Source: Sphingomonadales bacterium (lineage in GTDB: Bacteria > Pseudomonadota > Alphaproteobacteria > Sphingomonadales > Sphingomonadaceae). From it: a stretch of 64,000 nucleotides of DNA. This document shows positions 41,875-51,053 of this stretch, one piece after another; positions within the stretch are counted from its first letter, which is position 1; the number at the start of each line of letters is the position of its first letter. Made by a program: the position numbers and the translations under genes. A model generated the notes under the pieces. The model made no database searches, was not told the origin of the DNA, and saw nothing but the letters and a program-made list of their open reading frames with translations. Location: positions 248,001-312,000 of the forward strand of contig JADJGU010000003.1 of the NCBI GenBank assembly GCA_016707885.1, in the 5' to 3' direction.

Positions 41875-44558
41875 AAACGCTTCCTGAAGCTCAGTTCGAA
41901 CACCCGGCCCTCCGGATCGAGGAATCCGCGCTGATAATTCAATGGCGTTGCGCCATTATTGTCGCGGACTTTGATATAGTCATTGAGCACATTCTGGACG
42001 CGGAAGGCGATGCGGCTGCCTCTCAGGAACGGTATTTTCTTGGTCAGGTCACCGCGCTGGTCGAGACTAATGAACAGGAAGCTGTTCAGGCTGAACTGAT
42101 CGCTGAAATAAAGATCGCTGCTGCCCGGAAGCCCACTACCATCGGCGCGGGTCGCCCCGCGATAGGTGCCTTCAAAGCGTAGACCCATGCCTTTGTGGAA
42201 GACACCGCCGTTGAGTGAAAGCTCGTGCTGCGGTGATCCGCCCAGACTGCTAGTCGCCGACCCATCGAGCAGGTCCAGCACGGGTATGCCAGGGGCAATC
42301 AGGATTTCGTCCTTCAGGCGATAGGTGTGGTAAAGCGCAATTTGCCAGCGACTCGGCGGCCCACCACCGGGAATCATCCCCATGGGGCCACGACCGCCAC
42401 CAGGGCCACCCGCACCCGGACCGCGCCCACCACCCGGAGCGCCAGCGCCCGGATCGCGTTGTTGCTGCTGGCCGATCGGACCTGACATGTTGAATCCCCA
42501 GCGGATTCGTTCGGACCGTTCTTCGGCAAAATTCACCGGTCGCTGATCAAGCCGGATCAATTGCCCACTACTATCGCGTGTAACGCGGCCAGGAAAAGCT
42601 GCTTCTATTTCGGGTGTCAGCAGCGGGAAGGATGCAGTGGTATCTTCACTCTTGTTCTTGAAATACTCGAGCTGCAGGCTGAAACCCTCGATGAATTTTG
42701 GACTCCAATCGAGCCCGATTTTCAGGTCTTTACGGTTTTCCGCCAGCAAAGCAGGGTTGCCTCCGCTGACGACATCAATGAATCTGCTTTCCCCAAGGAC
42801 AAAGTCATAATAGGCGACATTGGGCGTCACGATGGTTGGGTTGCCCAACTGGCCAAGTCCGGGGGCATTTTCATCGCCGATGATGGACGCAGACACGGTG
42901 ACGCCTTCGACCGGTGACCAGCGTAGACCTGCGCCATATTCGACCAGCGTGCCGAAATCCGAAAGATCGGAAAAACCCATATTGCCGTTGATTGAAAGGT
43001 TGCCGATTCCGCCCAACGCGCCAACACCGCGTTCGAGCAATGGCAGTTCGACGTTGAAAGCGCTGTTGATATTGTCACGGTTGAGCCCGACGGCGGTTAC
43101 GACACCACGACGGCTGGCGGCGCTATCAATCGTCTGCCGGTCATAGCCGTTACGGATTGTCATCTGCACTTCGCCCGCAGGCAATTCAAACAGCGTGCCG
43201 GAAAAGGTACTGCGCAGCGACAATGTACCAGTTGTGCTATCCGCAGTATCGGGTGCGGTGAAGAGCAAGTCGCTTCCCAAATCGACGGCAAAGGGATTGA
43301 TATTGCCCGCCGCTATCCCAGCGCGAAGGTCCGTATATTCGCCATTTGTCTGGGTCACGGTTTCGGTGTCGACCAGCGTGTAATCACCAGTCAGTGCAAG
43401 CCGCCAGTCGGAAAGCAAAGTATTGAACGAAACGCCGCCTTGTGCGGTTTGCGTCTTGACGTCGCGTGTCAGCGGGCGTGGATCGGCGAAATAGCGGTTC
43501 AGTATGACGTCGGTTGCAAAGGGCGAAAACGGGTTCGAAGCAGGCACCGCTAGGCTAGCAAACGGCAAACCGAGTAGGCTGTGCTGATCCTGCACCTCGA
43601 ACCGGCCGTTGATCGACAGGTTGGTCTGCGGGCCCAGCAGTTTGCTCCAGGTCGCGTTGGTCGAGAAGCGCTGTGCGCTAGGCTGCAATGTCCGGAATGC
43701 GCCAATGTCGCCGTCGGTGGCACTGTTCGCGTTGGCCGCAAATCCGGCGAGTGTGGCGGACGAAGGTACCCTGGCAACGGTCACAGTCTGTCCCGCAAGT
43801 GCGCTGAGTGCGGGATCAATCTCTCCGCTTATGCCTGTGCCCGTGACATTGCCCGCCAAAGCAAAGGGGGCGGATGCAGAACTGGGCACGATTGATCGTT
43901 CATTTTCGGTGATCCGGCTGCTACTCTCAAACTCGGTGTCGATGTTGAGCCGATTGTCCTTTCCGATGCGGGTAAAGGTGGCTTCGAATTCCTTGGTCGT
44001 GAAGCCACCTTTTTCGGGCATTTCAAAATCATGCTCGACATTGAACGACGCAAAATTGTCTTTCAGGATGAAATTGACCACGCGCTGGTCTGGGCGGAAA
44101 CCATATTTGAGCGCGACTTCTTCCGGGAAAATCTGCACCTGCTTGATGGCTTCGGGTGGAAGGTCGCGTAACTCGCGAAAACTTGAAACGCGCTGCCCGT
44201 TGAGCAGAATGACGGGTGGGCCACCGCTGCCACGTCCACGACCGGATCCTGCTTGCGGCGCAACGGCGGCCAAAAGGTCGGTGATTGAAGAAGCGCCAAT
44301 AGCCGTGATTTCGTCTTCCGACAGTTCGTCAATCGGCGGCGCGTCAGTATCGACCGAGCCCCGAAATCGGGTCGCCGTCACGATGATATCGGGCGTTGAG
44401 CTGTCATCCTCAACCGTCTCGGTTTCGACGGCAGCGGCTTGGTCGCCGGGAACATCGGCGGCCAATTCTTCATTCGCAAATGCTGGCGACGGAACGACAA
44501 TGTTCGCCATGAGCGCAAGCAAGCTCGTGGAATAAATTAGGGCGCGAAGAGAAGGCAT
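41871..44558 (-). CDS. TonB-dependent receptor
   Basis: An 895-aa outer-membrane protein. Signal peptide ends SPAFANE; the TonB-box region is acidic and the sequence DIIVTATRFRG precedes the plug (ILLNGQRVSSFRELRDLPPEAI); the C-terminus ends in Phe (SFRKRF) as barrels do. A Gln/Gly/Pro-rich insert (residues about 697-737, QQQQRDPGAGAPGGGRGP...) sits between two barrel strands and is probably an extracellular loop. Ligand unknown; the neighbouring GNAT and cupin genes hint at a specific substrate. Confidence 0.94.
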   Translation of the reverse strand: MPSLRALIYSTSLLALMANIVVPSPAFANEELAADVPGDQAAAVETETVEDDSSTPDIIVTATRFRGSVDTDAPPIDELSEDEITAIGASSITDLLAAVAPQAGSGRGRGSGGPPVILLNGQRVSSFRELRDLPPEAIKQVQIFPEEVALKYGFRPDQRVVNFILKDNFASFNVEHDFEMPEKGGFTTKEFEATFTRIGKDNRLNIDTEFESSSRITENERSIVPSSASAPFALAGNVTGTGISGEIDPALSALAGQTVTVARVPSSATLAGFAANANSATDGDIGAFRTLQPSAQRFSTNATWSKLLGPQTNLSINGRFEVQDQHSLLGLPFASLAVPASNPFSPFATDVILNRYFADPRPLTRDVKTQTAQGGVSFNTLLSDWRLALTGDYTLVDTETVTQTNGEYTDLRAGIAAGNINPFAVDLGSDLLFTAPDTADSTTGTLSLRSTFSGTLFELPAGEVQMTIRNGYDRQTIDSAASRRGVVTAVGLNRDNINSAFNVELPLLERGVGALGGIGNLSINGNMGFSDLSDFGTLVEYGAGLRWSPVEGVTVSASIIGDENAPGLGQLGNPTIVTPNVAYYDFVLGESRFIDVVSGGNPALLAENRKDLKIGLDWSPKFIEGFSLQLEYFKNKSEDTTASFPLLTPEIEAAFPGRVTRDSSGQLIRLDQRPVNFAEERSERIRWGFNMSGPIGQQQQRDPGAGAPGGGRGPGAGGPGGGRGPMGMIPGGGPPSRWQIALYHTYRLKDEILIAPGIPVLDLLDGSATSSLGGSPQHELSLNGGVFHKGMGLRFEGTYRGATRADGSGLPGSSDLYFSDQFSLNSFLFISLDQRGDLTKKIPFLRGSRIAFRVQNVLNDYIKVRDNNGATPLNYQRGFLDPEGRVFELSFRKRF

Positions 44559-44772
44559 CGGGAGAGGGTTCCGTCATCTGTTTGTTATTGTGCTGCCATT
44601 ATCGCGGCAAGCTGTCGCAAGCACAGCCCTAACATGTCTTAATTTGTCGCAGTTATAGGGTGAAAGCCCCATGTCATTCGACCAACATCATGCGTGTGCA
44701 CACTCTTCCCTTTTTCCTGCTTTGACGTTAAGGGCGCTCACACTACCGACTACCGAATTCTGCAGGGGCTGA

Positions 44773-44991
44773 ATGGCTAAGGAAGAACTTATCGAAATGC
44801 GTGGCACGGTGCGCGAATTGCTGCCTAATGCCATGTTCCGCGTCGAACTTGAAAATGGCCACGAAGTGCTTGGCCATACCGCCGGCAAGATGCGAAAAAA
44901 CCGCATCCGCGTGCTGGTGGGTGATGAAGTTCTTTGCGAAATGACCCCCTATGATCTGACCAAGGGCCGGATCACCTATCGTTTCAAGTAA
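44773..44991 (+). CDS. infA: Translation initiation factor IF-1
   Basis: A 72-aa S1-fold protein (MAKEELIEMRGTVRELLPNAM... GHTAGKMRKNRIRVLVGDEV... ITYRFK). Essential factor that sits in the ribosomal A site. First of a run infA-maf-RNase-yacG. Perfectly typical. Confidence 0.98.
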   Translation: MAKEELIEMRGTVRELLPNAMFRVELENGHEVLGHTAGKMRKNRIRVLVGDEVLCEMTPYDLTKGRITYRFK

Positions 44992-45004
44992 CGGATAGCA
45001 GCCC

Positions 45005-45574
45005 TTGCGGCTTGTTCTTGCATCCTCGTCCCCCCGCCGTCGCGACCTTTTGGCGCGTATTGGCGTTGTGCCGGATAGGATAGCATCTCCAAGCATAGAC
45101 GAAACGCCGCGCAAGGGCGAACTGGCACGGGTCTATGCGTTACGTATGGCGGTCGAGAAAGCGCATGCTGTGACGCGCGAGGCGGACGAATTGGTCGTTG
45201 CGGGGGATACGACGGTGGCGGTCGGCCGCCGGATTCTCCCGCAAGCCGCCAACGCCGATATGCAGCGCACATTTCTCGAACTGCTCAGTGGCCGCCGCCA
45301 TCATGTCTGGAGTGCGGTGTGCGTGATCGATGCGGCAGGACGCGCACGCAGCCGTATCAGCGACAGCATTGTCCGTTTCAAACGCCTCAGCCGCGATGAA
45401 ATCGAAGCCTATATCGCCAATGGCGAAGGGCTGGGCAAAGCGGGCGGCTATGCCATTCAGGGCAGGGCAGAGGCGCTGATTGATTGGATGGCAGGCAGCC
45501 ATTCAGGCGTGGTCGGCCTGCCGCTTTATGAAACGCGCGCTCTGCTAAGGGCATCCGGCTATCCGGTCGAATGA
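45005..45574 (+). CDS. Maf-like nucleoside triphosphate pyrophosphatase
   Basis: A 189-aa protein with TTG start (MRLVLASSSPRRRDLLARIG). Motifs SSSPRRRDLL, DETP, EKAHAV, VVAGDTTVAVG and KAGGYAIQG are those of Maf house-cleaning pyrophosphatases, which remove modified nucleotides. It begins 13 bases after infA and overlaps the next gene by 4 bases. Confidence 0.95.
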   Translation: MRLVLASSSPRRRDLLARIGVVPDRIASPSIDETPRKGELARVYALRMAVEKAHAVTREADELVVAGDTTVAVGRRILPQAANADMQRTFLELLSGRRHHVWSAVCVIDAAGRARSRISDSIVRFKRLSRDEIEAYIANGEGLGKAGGYAIQGRAEALIDWMAGSHSGVVGLPLYETRALLRASGYPVE

Positions 45575-46677
45575 CAACCAAGCTGCTATGGGATGCAGCA
45601 CCGGGCGAAGTTCGCGCGGGTTTGGTTGAAGGCGGTCAACTGATCGAGTTTCGCATTTTCCGACCGTTTGAACATTTATCGATGCCGTTGGCCGCAGGCG
45701 AAAAATATTCAGCGCGGATTATCAACCGGATTGGACCGAACAAGGCTCTCGTCACTCTTGGCAGCGATGTGGACGCGATATTGCAGCCTGCACCGCAATT
45801 TGCCGAAGGCCAGCTACTGATAGTTGAAATGACGCGCCCACCCGTGCCTGAACCCGGGCGCTGGAAATTGCCGCTGGTCCGTGCGCTTCCTGATACCAGA
45901 GCGGCCTCTCCATTGGGATGGCGGCCGGGTGATGCGCCTGAAATGTCTTTCGCACGCGATATGGCTGCCAAAGCCGATCAGCTAGTCTGCTCAACGGTGC
46001 AGATCGCGAATGAATTGCGCGAGAAGGTGGCGAAAACAAAGCCAGTCCAAATCGACGCGGACGCAATTGCAGCTGCTGATTTTGATTCACTTGCGGAGAT
46101 GTCGGTCGCTGGCGAATTTGCCATTGATGGAGGTATGCTGACTATTGAACGCACCCGGGCGATGACAATGATTGATATCGACGGGGGTGGCGATGCGATG
46201 ATTTTGAATCTCTCGGCAGCGCGGGAGATTCCCCGCCTATTGCGGCTACTCGACATAGGTGGCCAGATTGGCATCGATTTCCTGACGCTGCCGGATCGTA
46301 AGGCTAGGCTGGTGCTGGATTCAACTCTTGCCGAGTTTTGTTCTATTCTTGGCCCGCACGAACGAACAGCGGTGAATGGCTTTGGCTTTGTCCAAATGGT
46401 CAGGCCGCGCACAGGTCCGTCGGTTCCAGAGATTTTATGCGAAACAACACCGGGGCGTGTGTCGCTGAACAGTAAAGCGGTGGCCCTCTTGCGGGCAGCA
46501 GCGGCATCAAATGGATATGGTTCCCGCATTTTGACCGCGCAGCCAGCTGTTATCGAACGTATCCGGCAATGGCCCAACGCGTTGATCAAGCTGCGTTTGT
46601 TGCTTGGCGTCGATATCGGACTGGTTCCAGACTCATCGGTGAGCGGCTATGGGCATGTTCATGTCAGCCAAAGCTAA
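45571..46677 (+). CDS. Ribonuclease E/G family protein, short form
   Basis: A 368-aa protein: S1-like region (GEKYSARIINRIGPNKALVTL) then the RNase E/G catalytic fold with ERTRAMTMIDIDGGG carrying the metal Asp residues, and GGQIGIDFLTLPDRKAR. The zinc-link and C-terminal scaffold of full RNase E are missing, so this is the short sphingomonad/RNase G-like paralogue. It overlaps yacG. Confidence 0.9.
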   Translation: MTTKLLWDAAPGEVRAGLVEGGQLIEFRIFRPFEHLSMPLAAGEKYSARIINRIGPNKALVTLGSDVDAILQPAPQFAEGQLLIVEMTRPPVPEPGRWKLPLVRALPDTRAASPLGWRPGDAPEMSFARDMAAKADQLVCSTVQIANELREKVAKTKPVQIDADAIAAADFDSLAEMSVAGEFAIDGGMLTIERTRAMTMIDIDGGGDAMILNLSAAREIPRLLRLLDIGGQIGIDFLTLPDRKARLVLDSTLAEFCSILGPHERTAVNGFGFVQMVRPRTGPSVPEILCETTPGRVSLNSKAVALLRAAAASNGYGSRILTAQPAVIERIRQWPNALIKLRLLLGVDIGLVPDSSVSGYGHVHVSQS

Positions 46678-46833
46678 AACCGCCCAATGCCCACTTTGTG
46701 GGAAGCCCGAATCCATTGAGCATAAGCCCTTTTGCAGCAAGGGCTGCAAGGATCGCGATCTGTTGCAATGGCTGGGTGAGGATACCGGATGAAAGGTCCG
46801 CCCGCCGATCCTGATTTCCCCGAAGAGGTTTGA
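46661..46833 (+). CDS. yacG: DNA gyrase inhibitor YacG, frameshifted as read
   Basis: A short zinc-ribbon protein starting MSAKAKTAQCPLCGKPES with the second pair in CSKGCKDRDLLQWLG. As read it stops at 46792 after GEDTG. Adding one G near 46780 continues as GEGYRMKGPPADPDFPEEV to a stop at 46831-46833, which is the normal YacG C-terminus of about 57 aa. An ATG at 46655 is an alternative start. It overlaps the RNase gene. YacG binds GyrB and inhibits DNA binding by gyrase. Confidence 0.88.
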
Positions 46834-46915
46834 ATTAGGGGCTGGACAAGGCACCGTCGCCCTGCCTATAGGCGGCGCTCCAAATCGCGGTGTATTGATG
46901 GAATCACCGCCAGAT

Positions 46916-46991
46916 GCCTCGGTAGCTCAGTTGGTAGAGCAGCGGATTGAAAATCCGCGTGTCGGTGGTTCGAATCCGCCCCCGGGCACCA
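46916..46991 (+). tRNA. tRNA-Phe(GAA), with encoded CCA
   Basis: Cloverleaf visible with the anticodon loop TTGAAAA giving GAA, T arm around TTCGAAT and an encoded CCA. The acceptor stem GCCTCGG/CCCGGGC has a C-C mismatch at the 5:68 pair. Confidence 0.94.
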
Positions 46992-47044
46992 CTTCCCGAT
47001 AAATTTTAACTTCTGTGTTCGGTGCTTTGTTTGCCGGTTGGCGA

Positions 47045-47075
47045 CAAAAAAAGACGGCCGGGCAAGGCCCGACCG
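47045..47075 (-). terminator. Rho-independent terminator of the thiolase operon
   Basis: On the minus strand CGGTCGGGC, a short loop, GCCCGGCCG and then a run of seven T (47045-47052 region). It lies 24 bases after the thiolase stop. Confidence 0.85.
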
Positions 47076-47099
47076 CCATATTCTCACAAACGTCTAGAC

Positions 47100-48349
47100 T
47101 TAGATTCGTTCGATGATGATCGCAGGGGCCATGCCACCCGCCGCACACATGGTGACGAGGCCATAGCGTCCGCCCGAACGCTCGAGTTCGTCTAGCGCGG
47201 TGCCGATCAGGATCGAACCGGTGGCGCCGATGGGATGGCCCAATGCGCAAGCACCGCCATTGATGTTCACCTTGTCGCGATCAAGATGCAGGTCGCGGAT
47301 GAACTTTTCAGCGACAACAGCAAAAGCCTCATTGATTTCCCACACGTCGATATCTTCGACCTTGAGTCCAGCTTTCTCGAGAACTTTCTTCGCTGCCGGA
47401 ACTGGTGCGTTGAGCATCAGTGTGGGGCAATCGCCGATATTGGCATAAGCGACGATTTTGCCACGGGGTTTGAGGCCATTTTTGTCGGCATAATCCTTCG
47501 ATGTGATCAGCAGCGCCGCTGCGCCATCTACCACGCCCGAACTGTTACCGGCATGGTGGAAATGCTCAATCTTCAGATCGGGATAGCGACGGTTGATCTG
47601 CTTGCGGAATGTGTTGCCCCCACCCAGATCGAAATCGGCGATGCCCGCGAAGCTGGCTTGAGAGCCGCGAGACCCTCAGCAGTCGTTTCCGGTCGCGGGA
47701 ATTCTTCATGGTCGAGTGCGACCGTACCGTCCTCGTTATAGACGGTGACCACCGAATGGTCGAAACGACCTTCGCGGATGGCGCGGGCAGCCTTTTCCTG
47801 GCTCGAAAGCGCAAGCGCGTCGAGTTCTTCGCGCGTGATGCCTTCCATACTGGCAATGGCGTCACCGCAAATGCCCTGATGGCTTTGCGGGTGGATCGCG
47901 TCGAGCGCTGCATTGCCCGACCCCATGCCAAGCGGCTTGATTCCGGCGTTGGCGAGTTCCGCGCCATAAGCTGCGGTGAAGCTCATCATTTCAGTGCCGC
48001 CTGCAATAACGCAGTCTTCCATGCCCGACATGACTGTGGCAGCTGCGAGGTTCACCGAAGTGATGCCGCCGCCGCAGAAGCGGTCGAGGGTGGTACCCGA
48101 AGCCGTAATGTCATAACCAGCGGCGAGCGCCGCCATGCGGCCCATGTCGCCACCTTGTTTGCCGTTCTGGCTGGAAGTCGACCAGATGATGTCGTCGACG
48201 GTCGAGGTTTCGAGATTGTTGCGATCCTTGATTGCTTTGAGCACGGTCGCGGCCAGATGCTGCGGGTGGAGATGCGACAATGCGCCTTTGCCGGGCTTGC
48301 CTACCCCGCGCGGGGTGCGGACGGCGTCAATTATATAGGCTTCTGCCAT
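47100..48349 (-). CDS. Acetyl-CoA acyltransferase (thiolase), frameshifted as read
   Basis: Two overlapping frames make one thiolase of about 416 aa. The first contains MAEAYIIDAVRTPRGVGKPGKG and the nucleophile Cys in TLDRFCGGGITS. The second starts at about GGNTFRKQINRRYPDLK and has NEAFAVVAEK, GGACALGHPIGATG (His) and the late CAAGGMAP (Cys). One T is missing on the coding strand near 47650 (GCTTTCGCGGG expected). It is probably a 3-ketoacyl-CoA thiolase of fatty-acid oxidation, given the SDR partner 21 bases upstream on the same strand. Confidence 0.9.
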
Positions 48350-48370
48350 GGGATTATCCTTTCAGTTGAA

Positions 48371-49153
48371 TTAGCGGGGGGCCATACGAATTGCTCCGTC
48401 AAGGCGGAGGCATTGGCCGTTAAAATAGGTGTTACGGTTGAGTTCGAGCACCAGACTGCCAAACTCTTCGGGCTTGCCGAGGCGCTTGGGGAAGGGCACC
48501 GATGCGGCGAGGCTGTCGAGCACATTTTGCGGGGCGCCGAGCATCAGCGGCGTCGCGAAAATGCCGGGCATGATCGAGTTGCAGCGGATACCCAGATCCA
48601 TCAGGTCGCGCGCCAGCGGCAGGACGAGGCCATTCACACCGGCCTTGGCAGAGCCATAAATGACCTGACCGATCTGCGCATCCTGTGCGGCTACCGATGC
48701 GGTCAGCGTGATGCAGCCGCGTTCGCCATCTTCGATTGGCTCTAATTCGCTCATACCGAGCGCCGAAAGCGAGGCCAGGCGGTAAGATGCTACCAATATG
48801 CCTTGCACGCCAAATTCATAGTCTGCGGTCGAGGTTCGCTTGTACTTCCCCGTTTCCTTGTCGAAAGACAGCGTCTTACCGCGCTTCGACGTCATCGCGC
48901 AGTGAACGAGAATTCGCTCCTGCCCATGGGCCGCGCGCGCTTTCTCAAAACCGGCGAGGACGCTGTCTTCGCTGGTGATGTCCACCTTGCAAAAGACACC
49001 GCCGATTTTTGCTGCAATATCCTCGCCTTGGGCTTCATTTATATCGAAAATCGCGACTTTTGCACCTGCAGCGGCCAGTGCTTCTGCGCTGGCCCGGCCA
49101 AGTCCCGATGCGCCGCCGGTTACCACTGCCGATATTTGACTGTCGATCTTCAT
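48371..49153 (-). CDS. SDR family dehydrogenase (3-hydroxyacyl-CoA type)
   Basis: A 260-aa protein. The start at 49153 (MKIDSQISAVVTGGASGLGRA) gives the Rossmann TGGASGLG motif directly after the first strand. YGSAKAGVNGL carries the catalytic Tyr and Lys. The C-terminus matches type-II 3-hydroxyacyl-CoA dehydrogenases. Together with the following thiolase it would carry out the last two steps of a beta-oxidation round. Confidence 0.9.
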   Translation of the reverse strand: MKIDSQISAVVTGGASGLGRASAEALAAAGAKVAIFDINEAQGEDIAAKIGGVFCKVDITSEDSVLAGFEKARAAHGQERILVHCAMTSKRGKTLSFDKETGKYKRTSTADYEFGVQGILVASYRLASLSALGMSELEPIEDGERGCITLTASVAAQDAQIGQVIYGSAKAGVNGLVLPLARDLMDLGIRCNSIMPGIFATPLMLGAPQNVLDSLAASVPFPKRLGKPEEFGSLVLELNRNTYFNGQCLRLDGAIRMAPR

Positions 49154-49339
49154 GCCGAACCTCTCCCAATGAAATTTAATCGCTCGTTTAAACTTCATTT
49201 CAGATTTAGCAAGATCAGGCGATAATATTCGTCAGATTCACCGCGCAGGAGAGCTGCAATTGGACAGCCACAAGGCGCGTTCGCAGATGTGGCAGTCGTA
49301 CTTGCTCACCAGAATTGGTAGATAGTGATCGGAGGAAAA

Positions 49340-49385
49340 TGGTAGACGCTGAGGGGTTCGAACCCACGACCCGCTGATTAAGAGT
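49340..49385 (-). other. Truncated tRNA-Lys(CTT)-like 3' fragment, attachment-site remnant
   Basis: On the minus strand 46 bases read as the 3' part of a tRNA: anticodon loop side with CTCTTAA, TTCGAAC T loop and a CCA end. The 5' half is absent. The T stem has a T-T mismatch, as expected for a decayed copy. An integrase gene follows 156 bases away. For a tRNA on this strand, the far-end copy of an integrated element sits on the low-coordinate side, so the island should extend right from here to an intact tRNA-Lys outside the window. Confidence 0.75.
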
Positions 49386-49540
49386 GGCCTTTTGGAGGCT
49401 TTTCGGCACTTGGTAATTCTACTCCAGATTACGCTTAAGGTCTTGAAACGGTTGGAATAAATCCGCCGTGGATTACCTTAACCTACGCCACGGTTTTCCG
49501 ACAAATGATTACGTGGCGATTACGTGGAAGAGCGTTTCAC

Positions 49541-50764
49541 ATGTCCAATCGATCGATTACCCTTCGCAGTGTTGATGCGATAAAACCATGCCCCAGTGGC
49601 GATGTCTACACCTGGGATACGTACCTGCGAGGGTTCGGAGTGCGCGTCACGCCCAAAGGGGTGAAAAGCTATGTTCTGCAATATCGCGTGAATGGAGGCC
49701 CAGCGCGGCGGAAGACGATCGGCATGCACGGCAGTCCCTGGACCATCCAGACGGCACGAAAGGAAGCGGAACGGCTGCTCATGATCGTGCGGCAGGGCAT
49801 CGATCCTGTCGAGGAACAGCGCGAGGCGAAACGCAAAGAAAAGGCGCTCAACTTCTCGGCCTATTGCGATATGTTTGTCGATCTCTATCTCCAGCCGCAC
49901 TGGCCGGACACCTGGCCCGAGGCCATGCGCACGCTTGAAAATGTCGTAAAGCCGCGTTGGGGTAAGCGGTCGCTACTCTCGCTCAAGCGGGCCGATATGG
50001 TGAAGTTGATGGACGAATATGCCGATCGGCCCGGCCGCAAGAAATACGTCCACTCGTTGCTCCGCAAAATGTTCAACTGGGCAGTTGACCGGGAAGACAT
50101 TGCGGTATCGCCATTACATGGCATGAAAGCGCCAAAGGCAGTTGCTTCGCGTCGCCGCGTGCTGGGGCAGGAGGAACTGATCTGCCTGTGGCTTGCTTGC
50201 GAGCGGGTAGGCTGGCCTTGGGGTCCCTATGTTCGGCTGCTCATTCTTACGATGCAGCGCCGGCAGGAAGTTGCCGAGATGGACTGGTCAGAAATCGATC
50301 TGGAGGCGGAAACCTGGACGCTGCCCACCGAGCGTGCGAAGAATGGGGAAGCGCATATCGTACCATTGACCGAGCTGGCGATCGATCAACTGAAGGCGCT
50401 CGGTCCAAAGATGCAAGGGCTGGTGTTCACGACGACCGGTCGGACGGCCGTGTCGGGGTTCTCCAAAGCCAAGACAACACTGGACCATGAGATGAAGCGG
50501 ATCATGGCCCAGCGCCAGCAGACAAGGGAAGGGGAGTCAGTACCCATCTTTGTCCCGGAGTGGCGGCTTCATGATATCCGGCGAACCGGCGCGACAAACC
50601 TCCAGGCATTGGGCATTCCAATCGAAGTCACCGAAGCTGTGCTCAACCATATCAGCGGCACCCGTGCTGGCGTTGCAGGTATCTACAACCGGTACAAATA
50701 TGAGCCCGAAAAGAGATCAGCGCTTGAGGCGTGGGACCAGCGGTTGCGAGAACTCGTGGGTTAG
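49541..50764 (+). CDS. P4-type tyrosine integrase
   Basis: A 407-aa protein. N-terminal DUF4102 (YTWDTYLRGFGVRVTPKGVKSY), SAM-like core-binding region, and a catalytic domain with Arg in TMQRRQEVAEM, HDIRRTGATNLQ (His-x2-Arg), HISG and the nucleophile Tyr in IYNRYKYEPE. All catalytic residues are present. It lies beside the tRNA fragment and should integrate the right-hand island. The start at 49541 matches the family; an upstream in-frame codon would add 12 residues. Confidence 0.94.
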   Translation: MSNRSITLRSVDAIKPCPSGDVYTWDTYLRGFGVRVTPKGVKSYVLQYRVNGGPARRKTIGMHGSPWTIQTARKEAERLLMIVRQGIDPVEEQREAKRKEKALNFSAYCDMFVDLYLQPHWPDTWPEAMRTLENVVKPRWGKRSLLSLKRADMVKLMDEYADRPGRKKYVHSLLRKMFNWAVDREDIAVSPLHGMKAPKAVASRRRVLGQEELICLWLACERVGWPWGPYVRLLILTMQRRQEVAEMDWSEIDLEAETWTLPTERAKNGEAHIVPLTELAIDQLKALGPKMQGLVFTTTGRTAVSGFSKAKTTLDHEMKRIMAQRQQTREGESVPIFVPEWRLHDIRRTGATNLQALGIPIEVTEAVLNHISGTRAGVAGIYNRYKYEPEKRSALEAWDQRLRELVG

Positions 50765-51053
50765 GGCCGAAAGGTCGGACAGTGCTGACAGTCCGCTTTT
50801 AACGGCACTACCGCAGTTAGCCGCCAATCGTACATCCGGTGATTTGACGGTCGCCTCATTAGCGTAAGTCGCCGATGCAAACTACAGAAGATGTCATTGC
50901 GCAGTGACGAGCCGCCCGATCCATCAATGTAACAAGGATAAAGGTCGCAGTGCCTTTAGCCTTTCCAATATTCCCTAATTGGGATTTGATCGCCCCAAAT
51001 CCGAAATCTTCAACATCTGACTACATAAACGACAAGTAATGGTAAAATCAGTC
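50765..51053. other. Intergenic region, no gene seen
   Basis: No ORF with support. It contains GTCCGCTTTTAACG at 50791-50804, repeated exactly at 52198-52211. Otherwise unremarkable. Confidence 0.4.

Noticed and set aside
43609..44535. 308-codon plus-strand ORF
   Set aside because: Shadow frame of the TonB-dependent receptor, with no motif.
47609..48745. 378-codon plus-strand ORF
   Set aside because: Lies antisense to the thiolase and SDR genes, which carry clear catalytic motifs.
49215..49409. 64-codon minus-strand ORF containing LNQRVVGSNPSAST
   Set aside because: This peptide is the translation of the tRNA-Lys fragment, not a protein gene.
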